Assembly (NCBI GenBank): GCA_050260275.1
Contig: JBLNBX010000085.1
Location: 1 to 39,215, forward strand
Source of the DNA: DATMXS01 sp050260275
GTDB lineage: Bacteria > Acidobacteriota > Terriglobia > Bryobacterales > Bryobacteraceae
Length of the DNA: 39,215 bases
Direction of reading: 5' to 3'
Made by a program: the position numbers and the translations under genes. The notes below the pieces were generated by a model. It saw only the letters and a program-made list of their open reading frames with translations. It was not told the DNA's origin and did not search any database. Below are positions 15,517-24,449 of this stretch, piece after piece; within the stretch, counting starts at the first letter, position 1; every line of letters starts with the position of its first letter.

Positions 15517-16873
15517 ATCTGTGTCCGTTCTGTGATGGTGCTTCCCAGCCACAATTTCGTAGTGATTGATTTCAGAAGCGTAAGTCTCTGGGCCGGCCGC
15601 GGCCGGCGCCATGCGACTTCGCGCGCGAGGGACCTCCCGAAACGTCTACCGGCGGGAGAACATGATCGAGCTGCGCATCGGGCTGTGGTTGGTCGTCCAA
15701 GGGCTTCCATATCGACTCGCATTCAGCCGAGCAGCCCAGCGGACGGCGCGCTGCTCATCGTACGCGCAAAGCCCACGAACTCAAGAGGCTGAGCGCGCTT
15801 CACGTACTCGGCAACCGCTCAATGGCTCACATCGAGAGGCTAAGGAATTATAGGCACAATTGCCGCCCATTTCAAGACCGCCATGGCCCCCCAAATGGGC
15901 ACAGCCGGTTAACATCAGGGCCAGCCGGGGCCAGGCTCGCTCCCGGGGGCACCACGAGCCCAGGGGGTCCGGTTTCAGACGCCGCCACCACGTCCGGAGG
16001 ACGGCCTGGCGCAAGGAGAACCGTCGTCCGGCGGGGCCATGTCATCGGACCGGCGGCGGCTGCCCCGACAACGGGCCGTCCCGGCCAGCGGGCGCAGAAT
16101 TTCAGTTTTTGAACAGCATGGGCTGCTATTCGTAGAGGTGCCGACGCCAGTTAACCCAAGTGTGCCTTTCTTCGATCACCCTGTTCGGGTGTCTGATACC
16201 CGCCTCAGTAAGCTGTTTATCGCGCCGATGCGTAAGTCGAGTTGCTCTGCGTGTAACTGGGCGGGGTGTATGCGTGGAATCTACGGACTAAGCTAAGGGT
16301 ATGTGAATGGTATGTGTGCGCGATGGCCGCCCTGTGCGGAATCGATAGTGTCCGCACGGTCGGTCTCCAGGTGGTTGAACATCAGTGCTGTTGCCGGTTC
16401 GGAAGCTCTTGTGGCCTGCGCGATGGTGCCCCACGGAAAGGCTGTGCTGGGGTGGGGAACGCCGGACGGATCAGGATGGGAGCAATCGCGCGCATCCTTG
16501 TCGCCTCGCGACATCGTCGCTTACCTGGCATCCGGGTAGAAATCGATGCGGCCCCCCTGGCGGGAGCCGGGCACTCGCCTGGCGGTTTGGCCAGACAGGC
16601 TGATTTTCGAGGCTCCGGCGAACGCCGCCGGGTGTAGAATCGATGCTGCCGGCGAGACCAAGCGATGTCCGTTCAATCACGCGCGCCCGGAGCGCAGCAT
16701 TCGGTTCGGCCTCTCTTGCGCTCTCGCGCAGCCATCAGGCATCACACCAGGGCCGCGACGGCATATGTACCGCCAGTGTGCCAATCTCCGGTTAACTACT
16801 CCCTGCTCTTGGACGATTCGGGCGATTGGGTTGAGCCAGTCCTGCCGATAGTTCCGTTCCGTAAGGAGACTAC
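15517..16873. other. 1.36-kb gap without recognisable genes
   Basis: I read all frames. Only short, proline/arginine-rich frames occur here, without a ribosome binding site or a domain I can name. No transposase, tRNA or perfect long repeat was seen. The left 100 nt must hold the bicupin promoter and the right end the ribosome binding site (AAGGAG) of the esterase. It may be decayed coding DNA. Confidence 0.5.
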
Positions 16874-18136
16874 ATGAAGAAGATCATTTGTGCCAGTCTG
16901 TTCACGGCCGCCATGGCCGGGATCTGTCTGGGTCAGACAAGACAGAAAATGGTGCCCGCTCCGGTGGCTCCCGCTTCAGCGCCCGCCTTTGCGGCGCATC
17001 CCTCACCGTACAATTTCCCCGGCGTCGAGTATCCGCGGATCGAGGCCGATTCGCGGGTCACGTTTAGATTCAGAGCCCCCGACGCCAAGAGGGTCCAGGT
17101 CTCGATCGTCAACGTCCCGTTCGACATGGTGAAGGGCGAAGATGGCGTGTGGACCTACACGAGCGCACCCCAGGCGCCCGGATATCACAACTACTGGATG
17201 ATCGTTGACGGCGCGATCGTTCTGGACCCTGGCACCGAAGCCTTTATCGGCTACGGCCACATGTGCAACGGCTTTGAAGTCCCGGAGCCGGGCGTCGATT
17301 ACTATGACCTAAAAGATGTGCCGCACGGCAATGTGCTGATCAAGAACTATTTCGCGAAGACGACCAATTCCTGGCGGCGCGTCTATATCTACACGCCACC
17401 GGGATATGAAACCAGCTCCGCCCGGTATCCGGTTCTGTACCTGCAGCACGGCGGCGGCGAGGATCAGCGTGTCTGGATCGAGATGGGCCGGACCAACGTC
17501 ATCCTGGACAACCTGCTTGCTGAGGGCAAGATCAAACCGATGATTGTTGTGATGGAAACCAGCGCCGTGAGCCGCCCGGGCGAAGCGCGGCCTGGCGCCG
17601 GCGCACCCGCACCCGGCGCTGCCGGAGGGCCCCGGCCTGGTATTGGCGGTCCTGGAGGCGGACCTTACGGCCAGTTCATGGTGAAGGAGCTGATCCCTTG
17701 GGTCGACAGCAACTTCCGCACGCTGGCCGACAGAGAGCACCGGGCCATGGCGGGCCTGTCGATGGGCGGCATGCAGACCGCAGCCGTCACGATGGCTAAT
17801 CTCGACAAGTTCTCGCACATCGGCTTGTTCAGCGGAGGCGCCGCGGTGCCGCGCCGCGCGCGTGCCGGCGCGCCGCAGCCCGAGCCCGCGGCTTTCGACA
17901 TCAAGACCATCTATAACGGCGCGATGGCTGACCCCGCGAAGTTCAACAAGCTGGTCAAGGTGTTCTTCTTCAGTTGCGGCAGTGAAGAGAATCCCGACGC
18001 CTTGCAAAAGCACCAGGAGCAGCTCGTCGCCGCCGGGATCACAAACAGCTATCTCTACATCTCTCCCGGCACTGCGCACGAGTGGCAGACCTGGAGAAGG
18101 AGCCTGTACACTTTCGCTCAGCTCTTGTTCAAATAG
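16874..18136 (+). CDS. Secreted esterase, enterochelin-esterase/feruloyl-esterase-like
   Basis: A 420-residue exported protein with a good start (AAGGAG, then ATG 16874) and a signal peptide (MKKIICASLFTAAMAGICLG). Residues about 50-140 form an E-set/CBM48-like immunoglobulin fold (VTFRFRAPDAKRVQVSI, WTYTSAPQAPGYHNYWM). The alpha/beta-hydrolase domain follows: RRVYIYTPPGYETSSARYPV, LYLQHGGGEDQRVW, the nucleophile elbow GLSMGG, and the catalytic histidine in GTAHEW. A 25-residue Gly/Pro/Ala-rich loop (near residues 235-260) interrupts the domain before the catalytic serine. This architecture is that of secreted acetyl-xylan/feruloyl-type esterases attached to plant polysaccharide breakdown. 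The facing GH30 gene fits such a role. Confidence 0.9.
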   Translation: MKKIICASLFTAAMAGICLGQTRQKMVPAPVAPASAPAFAAHPSPYNFPGVEYPRIEADSRVTFRFRAPDAKRVQVSIVNVPFDMVKGEDGVWTYTSAPQAPGYHNYWMIVDGAIVLDPGTEAFIGYGHMCNGFEVPEPGVDYYDLKDVPHGNVLIKNYFAKTTNSWRRVYIYTPPGYETSSARYPVLYLQHGGGEDQRVWIEMGRTNVILDNLLAEGKIKPMIVVMETSAVSRPGEARPGAGAPAPGAAGGPRPGIGGPGGGPYGQFMVKELIPWVDSNFRTLADREHRAMAGLSMGGMQTAAVTMANLDKFSHIGLFSGGAAVPRRARAGAPQPEPAAFDIKTIYNGAMADPAKFNKLVKVFFFSCGSEENPDALQKHQEQLVAAGITNSYLYISPGTAHEWQTWRRSLYTFAQLLFK

Positions 18137-18349
18137 AGTGTTCAATCGCGCGGCAGCGGCGGCGAGGCATTGCGGGCATAGTTGTCCAGATCGAGCATCG
18201 CCGCGCGCCGCCCGCGGCGAAGGTCGCAACGTCGCTAACACCCTAAGCGCAGGAGATCGCCGGCGCTGCCCAGATTGGTTTGGTGCAAACGCTGGTGATC
18301 TCGGTGCAGCACTCCGAGGCGGGGCTGCCGGATAGGCCCTGAGAGGGAG

Positions 18350-18381
18350 GGCGCAGAGCCACTTTTCCGCGGCCCTGCGCC
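18350..18381 (-). terminator. Hairpin downstream of the GH30 gene
   Basis: The arms 18350-18360 and 18371-18381 pair over 11 bp on the minus strand (one G-U), with a 10-nt loop, 17 nt after the GH30 stop. No T-run follows, so this may stabilise the 3' end rather than terminate on its own. It also lies in the path of the convergent esterase transcript. Confidence 0.35.
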
Positions 18382-18397
18382 GGCAAACGTCGCCCGA

Positions 18398-19852
18398 TTA
18401 GCCTGGAGGCAGAACGACGGTGGTGACAGACCGTGGAGCGAGCCGGACCGTCAGCAACGTCCCTTCGATGGTGACCAGCCTGTTCGCTCTCTCGAGTGCC
18501 CGCTTTTCATCAGTGACGTACACGGTGGGGGATGCATTCAGCGCGGTGGCCGGCTTGACCGTGAACGTCGCGGACACCTCGGCCTTCGCGTTGTTGATGA
18601 TGTTGATCACCTTAGAGCCGTCGGCGTTGCGGAACGCGGAGATCTTCTGCTCGGCGTTGGCGCTCTCGGCGGGCACGCGGAAGGCGCCGGGCCGGATGAA
18701 ACGGCTGTACGCGGCCATGGCCCAGAGGCGCTTTGCGACCCTGTAGTTGGGCCCGGGCGAGTCAACGCGGATCCAGGAACCGATGCCATCGCCGACCGAC
18801 AGCGCCGTCCAGGCGATATAGGCATTCACGTTCCCGAGGACGAGCGTGTCGTGGATCTCGTTGGCGAGGGCGAGTCCGTTGTTGGTTGGAGAGCCGCCAT
18901 CCCACTCGGGATTCCACCTGGCGAGCCGATACTCAGACATCCAGGTAGTCTTCTTCGTGGGGAGCGGGCTGCGGGCCAGGCCGTTGTACTCGTGTCCCGT
19001 GTGGATGTCCACGATGTCGCGGGCCACGGGGTCGGCTTCGATGGCGGCAGTATACTCCGCCTGCACGTTCCACTTGGTGGCATCGCAGCAGGTGATCGAA
19101 AGCGGCAAGCCGGAGGCTTTCACGCGAGGACCGAACACCTTCAGGAAATCGATGGCCTGCGCGGGGTTAAAGCGCATGGAGGCATAGGGTGCGGTGAAAT
19201 CGGGCTCATTGGTGAAGCCCACGTCAGTGATGTCGATGCCTTCGCCGCGGTAGAACTTCACGTATTGCAGGATGTAATCGGCGTAGGCCTGACGCCAGTC
19301 GCCTGAGGCGCACTCCGCGCCCGGGACGCCGCAGAGCATGCCGCCTTGGGAATCGGACCCGTTGGTCTTCATGTAGCCTGGGGCGCTCCAAGGGTTGGCG
19401 TAGAAGCGGCGGACCCCATACTTATAGGCCTCCTTGGCGAGCCACAACTGGCCGCTGTCGTAGCCGTCCCACACGTAGCGGGGGCGGGCGGAGGGGCCAC
19501 CTGGGTTCTCGGGCTGGATCGACGGCATAAGGTCCCACGGTGAATCCAACGGGCTCGATCCCACGCCCAGCCGGAGAATGCTCAGGCCCGCTCCCTTCTC
19601 GCGGCTGAAGAGGAGGTCGAGGACCTCGCGCTGATTAGCTTTGCTCAGGCCGAACAGCCCGCGCATGAGTGCGGCGCGCTGAAAGGCCTGGCAAGTGCCG
19701 AACCCATCGATTCGCGTTAGATTTGTCTCGAAATCTATGCTGCCGGCCGGGGCGGCGGATACGGCGGGAGCAATCGACAGCAGCCAGAGGGCTGCCGGCA
19801 CCACGGCGGAGAGCAATCCGCAGCGGCGCCAGACAGGCGGCAACTTCTGCAT
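18398..19852 (-). CDS. Secreted glycoside hydrolase family 30
   Basis: A 484-residue exported glycosidase. An N-terminal signal (about residues 10-33, LLSAVVPAALWLLSIAPAVSA) leads to a (beta/alpha)8 barrel. IDGFGTCQAFQRAALMRGL is the GH30 N-terminal motif. The acid/base is E216 in VGFTNEPDF and the nucleophile E307 in TTWMSEYRLA. The barrel is followed by a beta-sandwich (from about residue 395), whose last strands (LTVRLAPRSVTTVVLP) are typical of GH30. Known GH30 activities include xylanase, glucosylceramidase, beta-1,6-glucanase and beta-fucosidase; the subfamily cannot be fixed by eye. It is transcribed toward the esterase. Start ATG 19852 follows AGAAGG at close distance. Confidence 0.9.
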   Translation of the reverse strand: MQKLPPVWRRCGLLSAVVPAALWLLSIAPAVSAAPAGSIDFETNLTRIDGFGTCQAFQRAALMRGLFGLSKANQREVLDLLFSREKGAGLSILRLGVGSSPLDSPWDLMPSIQPENPGGPSARPRYVWDGYDSGQLWLAKEAYKYGVRRFYANPWSAPGYMKTNGSDSQGGMLCGVPGAECASGDWRQAYADYILQYVKFYRGEGIDITDVGFTNEPDFTAPYASMRFNPAQAIDFLKVFGPRVKASGLPLSITCCDATKWNVQAEYTAAIEADPVARDIVDIHTGHEYNGLARSPLPTKKTTWMSEYRLARWNPEWDGGSPTNNGLALANEIHDTLVLGNVNAYIAWTALSVGDGIGSWIRVDSPGPNYRVAKRLWAMAAYSRFIRPGAFRVPAESANAEQKISAFRNADGSKVINIINNAKAEVSATFTVKPATALNASPTVYVTDEKRALERANRLVTIEGTLLTVRLAPRSVTTVVLPPG

Positions 19853-20116
19853 CCTTCTAGTGTAGTGTGCCGGAGATGGCGCGGACGGTACCTCACGCCC
19901 GGCGTTTTCGCGCGCTGCCCGGCCGCGCCCATTTTCGCGGCCTCTGTAAGCTTCTATAGCAGCCCTGTTCGAGCGCGTTCACGGTACTATTCTGGTTTGG
20001 CGAGTGAGCGGCAGCGCGGCCCGCGCTATGTTCCGCTGATGGCGCGCTGGCGCGCGTGATAGTATTACAGCCGTTCCTCAACTGAGCTGAACAGGTTGCA
20101 AGAGGAGGAGATCAAA

Positions 20117-21079
20117 TTGAGTCTCGTTCATCGCGCATTCGCTATCGTGTTTGTGCTGGCAGCAACAGTCCTTTGCTTTGTCCAGGCGCCACCGCCAGGC
20201 GACGCTCGCCCGGCCGGCCAGGGGCCGGCGGCCAGAGGTTTCGCTCCCATCGAGATCGGGCCGCTCGCGCCTGTGCCCCCCGAGGTGGCGATCCCGCGCC
20301 CTTCGCCGGAGGAACTGGCGCAGGTCAACCAGGCGTTAAAGAGGTTGATCGATTCGGATAGGTCGCCGGCCAAACCGCTATTGAAGAAATACGAATCGCT
20401 GCTCATGCTTCAACCTCCGCGGCTGAACGTGGCTGCCACGTACACACCGACAAGGCAGCGTTTGGGGGCGCGCCATGAGGGCTTCGTTGAGATCGCAAAG
20501 AAAGGCGGTATCGATCTTCTGCTGCACGGAGACTCAATTACCGACTGGTGGGTTCGCGGCGAGAACAAGGCGGTTTTCGACAAGTATTTCGGCAATATAA
20601 GAACTGCCAACTTCGCCATCGCGGGCGATACGACAAATGGCGTCCTCTGGGGGCTCAAGAATGGCGAGGGCCAGGGCTTCCAGCCGAAGGCCATCATGTT
20701 GATGATCGGCACCAACAACACGGGCGGAACCGACCATGCCGGCACTCAGACGGCTGAGGAGATAGCCGAGGGCATCGGCGCCGTCGTCCAGGAGATGCGC
20801 ACTGACTTCCCTAACGCGAAAATCCTTCTGCTTGGGATTTTCCCGCGCGGGCTGCCCGGCGATCCGGTCCGCGACAAGATTGCAAGAATCAACCGGATAA
20901 TCTCGCGGCTCGATGACCAGCGCCATGTCTTCTACATGGATATCGGCGCGAAGTTTCTCGATGAGAAAGGGTACTTCCTCCCGGGTGTCTTCATGTCCGA
21001 CAACCTGCACCCCGTGGCCAAGGGCTACGACATCTGGGGCGCGGCGGTAAAGGACAAGTTGGCCGAGCTGATGAAGTAA
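20117..21079 (+). CDS. Exported SGNH/GDSL hydrolase
   Basis: A 320-residue exported esterase of the SGNH superfamily, closest to the PAF-acetylhydrolase beta/gamma and rhamnogalacturonan/xylan acetyl esterase branch. Catalytic blocks are visible: block I LLLHGDSITDWW (Ser), block II IAGDTTNGVLWGL (Gly), block III LMIGTNNTGG (Asn) and block V DNLHPVAKGYDIW (Asp/His). A hydrophobic signal (RAFAIVFVLAATVLCFVQA) and a Pro-rich linker precede the domain. The TTG at 20117 is chosen as the start because GAGGAGG lies 8 nt ahead of it; an earlier in-frame TTG at 20096 has no such site. The likely job is removing acetyl groups from carbohydrates outside the cytoplasm. Confidence 0.9.
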   Translation: MSLVHRAFAIVFVLAATVLCFVQAPPPGDARPAGQGPAARGFAPIEIGPLAPVPPEVAIPRPSPEELAQVNQALKRLIDSDRSPAKPLLKKYESLLMLQPPRLNVAATYTPTRQRLGARHEGFVEIAKKGGIDLLLHGDSITDWWVRGENKAVFDKYFGNIRTANFAIAGDTTNGVLWGLKNGEGQGFQPKAIMLMIGTNNTGGTDHAGTQTAEEIAEGIGAVVQEMRTDFPNAKILLLGIFPRGLPGDPVRDKIARINRIISRLDDQRHVFYMDIGAKFLDEKGYFLPGVFMSDNLHPVAKGYDIWGAAVKDKLAELMK

Positions 21080-21114
21080 GCGTTGTGCAGGAGCCGGGCG
21101 GGTTCCGCCGTGGG

Positions 21115-21966
21115 TCAGCGCAACCTGACGCTGACTTGGAACGACCCGGGCACCGGCTCCTCGGAAACTACCAGCAGATATCCGCCGCCGCAGCCGGAGT
21201 ACATCGCTCCGGCATAGCGGGCTTGGTAGTGGGCGAGGATAGCTTTCAAATCGACAGTGATCGTAGGATGCGAAACAGTGTGGGGCAGAATCGCTTCCCA
21301 GCACTTCATGCACTCGTTCATCGACGCCGCCAGGCCGGCCAGATCGCGCTGCACTATCGCGCGGAAGCATTCTGTCCCCGTTTCGCCGAGCCGCTGCACC
21401 CAAACCGGATCGAAGTTCTTGATGCCTAGCGGCGAGTAACCCTCGGGACGCTGATTGACCGGAACCAGGTGCAGAACACTCTCCAGCCAGCGCGCGACCT
21501 CTGCGTCGCAGGTCGATTCGATATTGGCTGGAAACACGCCACCCTCGACGGATGCGTCGTAATCGAGCCGGTTGATGCCGGGATAGATCAGGCCGATCAT
21601 GTCCTGCGATCCCGAGGGGTCGGTCCGGCCTTCGTTCTCCGCGCGGTACAACTCGCGCACCAGTTCCGGCAGCGGCCGTTTCGGCAGTTCCCCGCCCCAG
21701 ATTCGCAACGCGACCTTGCGCGTGCCGGTCGCCATACCGGCGCGATCCATCAGCCAGAGGTTCGGCTCGACCGAAACCACCACCATGGACCCAGGCGGCT
21801 TCGGATTGTGCCTGGACACGAACGGCTGATCGATCCATCCGCCCGCGAGTTGGATGCGGTACGGGAGAGTGCCGATGGCCGAAGCGGAGCCGGCCGAGAC
21901 CCCGGCAGCGCCTTCCGCCAGCGGACGGCCGGCCTGCGGCCCAGAAGCTACGGCATCAGGGCTCAA
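21115..21966 (-). CDS. Atypical GHMP kinase-like protein (candidate fucokinase half)
   Basis: A 283-residue protein of the GHMP kinase superfamily. Motif 1 is PYRIQLAGGWIDQP (about 35-48). The candidate catalytic Asp is in SGSQDMIG (D122), and motif 3 is SGCGGGYLLVV (257-267). The ATP phosphate loop, normally PxGLGSSA, is replaced by AGMATGTRKVA (76-86), and the hairpin before it is short, so the protein is smaller than usual (320-360). The closest relatives I can name are fucokinase/FKP C-terminal domains and heptose-7-phosphate kinase HddA. Translation starts at TTG 21966, inside the stop of the epimerase gene (TTGA overlap), so the two are coupled. It could phosphorylate L-fucose or a related sugar for the guanylyltransferase at 25885, or be a non-kinase relative. 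Confidence 0.72.
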   Translation of the reverse strand: MSPDAVASGPQAGRPLAEGAAGVSAGSASAIGTLPYRIQLAGGWIDQPFVSRHNPKPPGSMVVVSVEPNLWLMDRAGMATGTRKVALRIWGGELPKRPLPELVRELYRAENEGRTDPSGSQDMIGLIYPGINRLDYDASVEGGVFPANIESTCDAEVARWLESVLHLVPVNQRPEGYSPLGIKNFDPVWVQRLGETGTECFRAIVQRDLAGLAASMNECMKCWEAILPHTVSHPTITVDLKAILAHYQARYAGAMYSGCGGGYLLVVSEEPVPGSFQVSVRLR

Positions 21967-23012
21967 TCCCGCACCACCCTTTTGCCGGCCTTACGGTCGA
22001 AGTATTGTTGCTCGATCCAGGCGTAGGTGCGCTCCATGCCGGTCCTGAGAGGCGTCGAGGGCTCCCAACCCAGAACGCTCCGGATGAACGTGTTATCACT
22101 GTTCCGTCCGGCTACGCCCTTTGGAGCGCTGAGGTCGTAGGTGCGGCGCAGCTTGACTCCCGCTATCTCCTCCACCATCGTCACGAGGTCGTCTATGGAG
22201 ATCAGCTCGCTCGAACCCAGGTTGACCGGCGTCGCGATGAGGGCGTCGGAGTGCATGATCCTGTCGATGCCCTCGACGCAGTCGTCTACGTAACAGAAGC
22301 TGCGCGTCTGTGTGCCGTCACCCCAGATTTCGATGGTAAGATTGCCGCTGTCCTTGGCCTCGATCACTTTGCGGCAGATTGCCGCGGGCGCCTTCTCGCG
22401 GCCGCCGAACCAGGTGCCGAATGGGCCGTAGATGTTATGGAAACGGGCGATGTGCGTCTCCAGTCCGCGCTCGGCCCAGTACTCCTGGCAGAACATCTCC
22501 GAGATGAGTTTCTCCCAACCGTAGCCGCGCTCGGCCATCGCCGGGTACGCATCCGATTCCTTAAGGGCGCGGGAGTTTGGGTCCTTCTGCAGCTCCGTGT
22601 TGTAGGCGCATGCCGAAGACGAGAAGAAATACCGGCGCGCGCCCGCACGCCAGGCAGCCTCGATCAGGTGCGTATTGATAAGGATGCTCCGCAGGCACTC
22701 AACGCGAAAGCGCTCGATGAAACCCATGCCGCCCATATCCGCGGCAAGGTTGTAGACCTCAACGGCGCCTTCGACGGCGCGGATCGCGTTTTCCTTTTCG
22801 CTGAGGTCCATGCAGAGGCACTCAACGCCGTCCACACGCTGATACCACTCGGGCAGCGGTTTGCGGTCGATGGCGCGAATGCGTGTGAAACCGCGGTCGC
22901 GGAAGTAGCGGGTGAGGGCTCCGGCGATGAAGCCGCCGGCGCCAGTGATGACGATCTGATCGTCCAAGCGGATATCGTGGGACGTCTGCTGCAGTTTGTG
23001 GTCAGGTTCCAT
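21963..23012 (-). CDS. GDP-mannose 3,5-epimerase-like NAD-dependent epimerase
   Basis: A 349-residue extended short-chain dehydrogenase. The NAD loop is ITGAGGFIAGAL (about 23-34). The catalytic YxxxK is Y164/K168 (RGYGWEKL), with C135 in SSSACAYN where GDP-mannose 3,5-epimerases have their active-site cysteine. NLAADMGGMGFI, ARFHNIYGPFGTWFGGREKAP and DGTQTRSFCYVDDCVEG are close to the plant GME signature. GME turns GDP-D-mannose into GDP-L-galactose or GDP-L-gulose; here the product is not proven. It starts at ATG 23012 and overlaps the GHMP gene by 4 nt. A candidate promoter lies at 23185-23211. It diverges from the fucose permease operon. Confidence 0.88.
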   Translation of the reverse strand: MEPDHKLQQTSHDIRLDDQIVITGAGGFIAGALTRYFRDRGFTRIRAIDRKPLPEWYQRVDGVECLCMDLSEKENAIRAVEGAVEVYNLAADMGGMGFIERFRVECLRSILINTHLIEAAWRAGARRYFFSSSACAYNTELQKDPNSRALKESDAYPAMAERGYGWEKLISEMFCQEYWAERGLETHIARFHNIYGPFGTWFGGREKAPAAICRKVIEAKDSGNLTIEIWGDGTQTRSFCYVDDCVEGIDRIMHSDALIATPVNLGSSELISIDDLVTMVEEIAGVKLRRTYDLSAPKGVAGRNSDNTFIRSVLGWEPSTPLRTGMERTYAWIEQQYFDRKAGKRVVRD

Positions 23013-23184
23013 CGTGGTCTTGAGGATCTCAGGCTCGATGCGCGTCTCCGGCGCGCGGCATCCAAGGCGGGCGCCTCCGAGGGCATGGACCTCAGCCCGT
23101 CTGCGCGCAACGGACAGGCAGCCGCATGGCTCCGGGCCTACGGGCGTGGGCGCTACCCCGCCTGGATTTTTGCGTAACCGCTAA

Positions 23185-23211
23185 AGTATATGAACGGCCC
23201 GGCAAAGTCAA
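23185..23211 (-). promoter_or_regulatory. Candidate promoter for the epimerase/GHMP operon
   Basis: On the minus strand, TTGACT (23206-23211) and TATACT (23185-23190) are separated by 15 nt, slightly short of ideal. This would give a leader of about 165 nt before ATG 23012. Matches to both boxes are good. Confidence 0.5.
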
Positions 23212-24013
23212 GGCACGCTAAGGCTTGGAACGGTCGTGACTCGACACAATTCTCGTAAGAAAGGGCCGAAGCCGATGCGCCCAGGCCAGCAGCTTTGTCC
23301 GCAAGTGATGAAGTAGTCCCAGGCCTTGTAGAGGCAGAGGACGGCGAACACTCTCACGCGCTAGGAGAATACCAGAGGCGGATACATCGGTCTCGCTGGC
23401 CTCGTGGATGGTGGTCGCGGCGGCGGCGCCGCATAGACCCCGCACGGGCATGTTCTGGCGCGAGTCGAAGTTGTGGAGTGAATCAGAGGGCATCGGGATA
23501 GCAGACTGCGGTCAACCTCTGAGTGGCGAACGATATGGGAGTTGGAGGACAGGAGGTGTATATGGGACTTATCCACACGGCTAAACAGGAACACGTATCA
23601 AGTCACCGGGTTGCCGGCTAGTGTGAAGCGTCATCGGCCGTTGGGCGCTCAGGTCGTCGCGCCATCTCACGGCGCTGATGCCTTACTCCTGGTGCTTCGG
23701 CTGCGCGGATTTCGAAGGCGCACCGAGCGGCACCGACGAGAAGAACACTCGAACATCGAGCCGCCCATTGCCCTCTCAAACCGGATGCCTGCGGCCTGAC
23801 TACGGAGCTGGCCGGATGTCGCGCCGACGCTCAAGGAACGCCTTGCGGAGGCGCGGGCAGCAGAGAAGACTGACACAGGTCCGCGAGGCATCGCTGGGCT
23901 TTGTAGCGCGGGCCCTTGCATTTTGGGCGCGTTACTGAGCCGTCATACACTCGTCATTGCCTCGGCAGCAAGTGTGAGGATAGAAAGGGAGTCCTTTGGG
24001 TCTTTGAAGGAAG

Positions 24014-24038
24014 TAAAAAGATTCTGAGTGCCTCAGAA
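24014..24038 (-). terminator. Terminator-like hairpin
   Basis: The stem ttctgag (24022-24028) pairs with ctcagaa (24032-24038) around a 3-nt loop. On the minus strand it is followed by TCTTTTT. It overlaps the stop of an unnamed minus-strand frame at 24033. No established gene feeds into it, so it may mark a decayed gene. Confidence 0.45.
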
Positions 24039-24071
24039 AAGCCATAGTTCACATCGTGCATGACTGGTTCC

Positions 24072-24093
24072 CGGATCACGCGCTACTCGGAAC
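24072..24093. repeat. 22-bp repeat, copy 1
   Basis: Positions 24072-24093 (starting cggatcacgcgctactcgg) are identical to 37700-37721, in the same orientation. The flanks do not match beyond a few bases. Too long to be chance in 39 kb, so probably a dispersed repeat or a decayed mobile sequence. Confidence 0.6.
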
Positions 24094-24449
24094 TCAGCCC
24101 AGAACGCCAGCCCCCGGTCGTTGCCCTCATTCAGGATGTTCGCCGGCCGAATCATCAGCCGGACCGGCTCGCCCAGGTGGTGGTATCTTCTTGAAGATCG
24201 CTGCGAACGTCTGGAGATGCCGATGGGCCGCGAGGGCTTCAGCGTGGCCGGCCGAGGAGGTCTGGTTGACCGCGTGGGCCGAAGCGGTGAGGTCAACTGG
24301 ACCCAGGACGAGCGGGATCTGGCCGTTCGGATGCCGCGGCAGAGGCCGAGCGATCACGCGAACTGTTTGAAGGTGTTCGGAGCCTGGCGCAAGTTCGAGC
24401 CAGGTCACGCGCATACCAGGCCTTCGCCGGTGAAGAGGAGTGGATAGGT

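Larger units (their letters stand above)
23218..24440. other. 1.2-kb gap between the divergent sugar operons
   Basis: No frame here has both a ribosome binding site and a recognisable domain. It contains one copy of a 22-bp repeat (24072-24093, also at 37700-37721) and a terminator-like hairpin (24014-24038, minus strand). A short minus-strand frame (24033-24296) ends just at that hairpin, but I cannot name it. The right end carries the fucose permease ribosome binding site. Confidence 0.5.

Noticed and set aside
15822..16112. Possible gene in the gap before the esterase
   Set aside because: The frame is Pro/Gly/Arg-rich, has no ribosome binding site, and shows no domain.
20534..21838. 434-codon minus-strand open frame overlapping the SGNH and GHMP genes
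   Set aside because: It conflicts with two genes that have family motifs and has none of its own.
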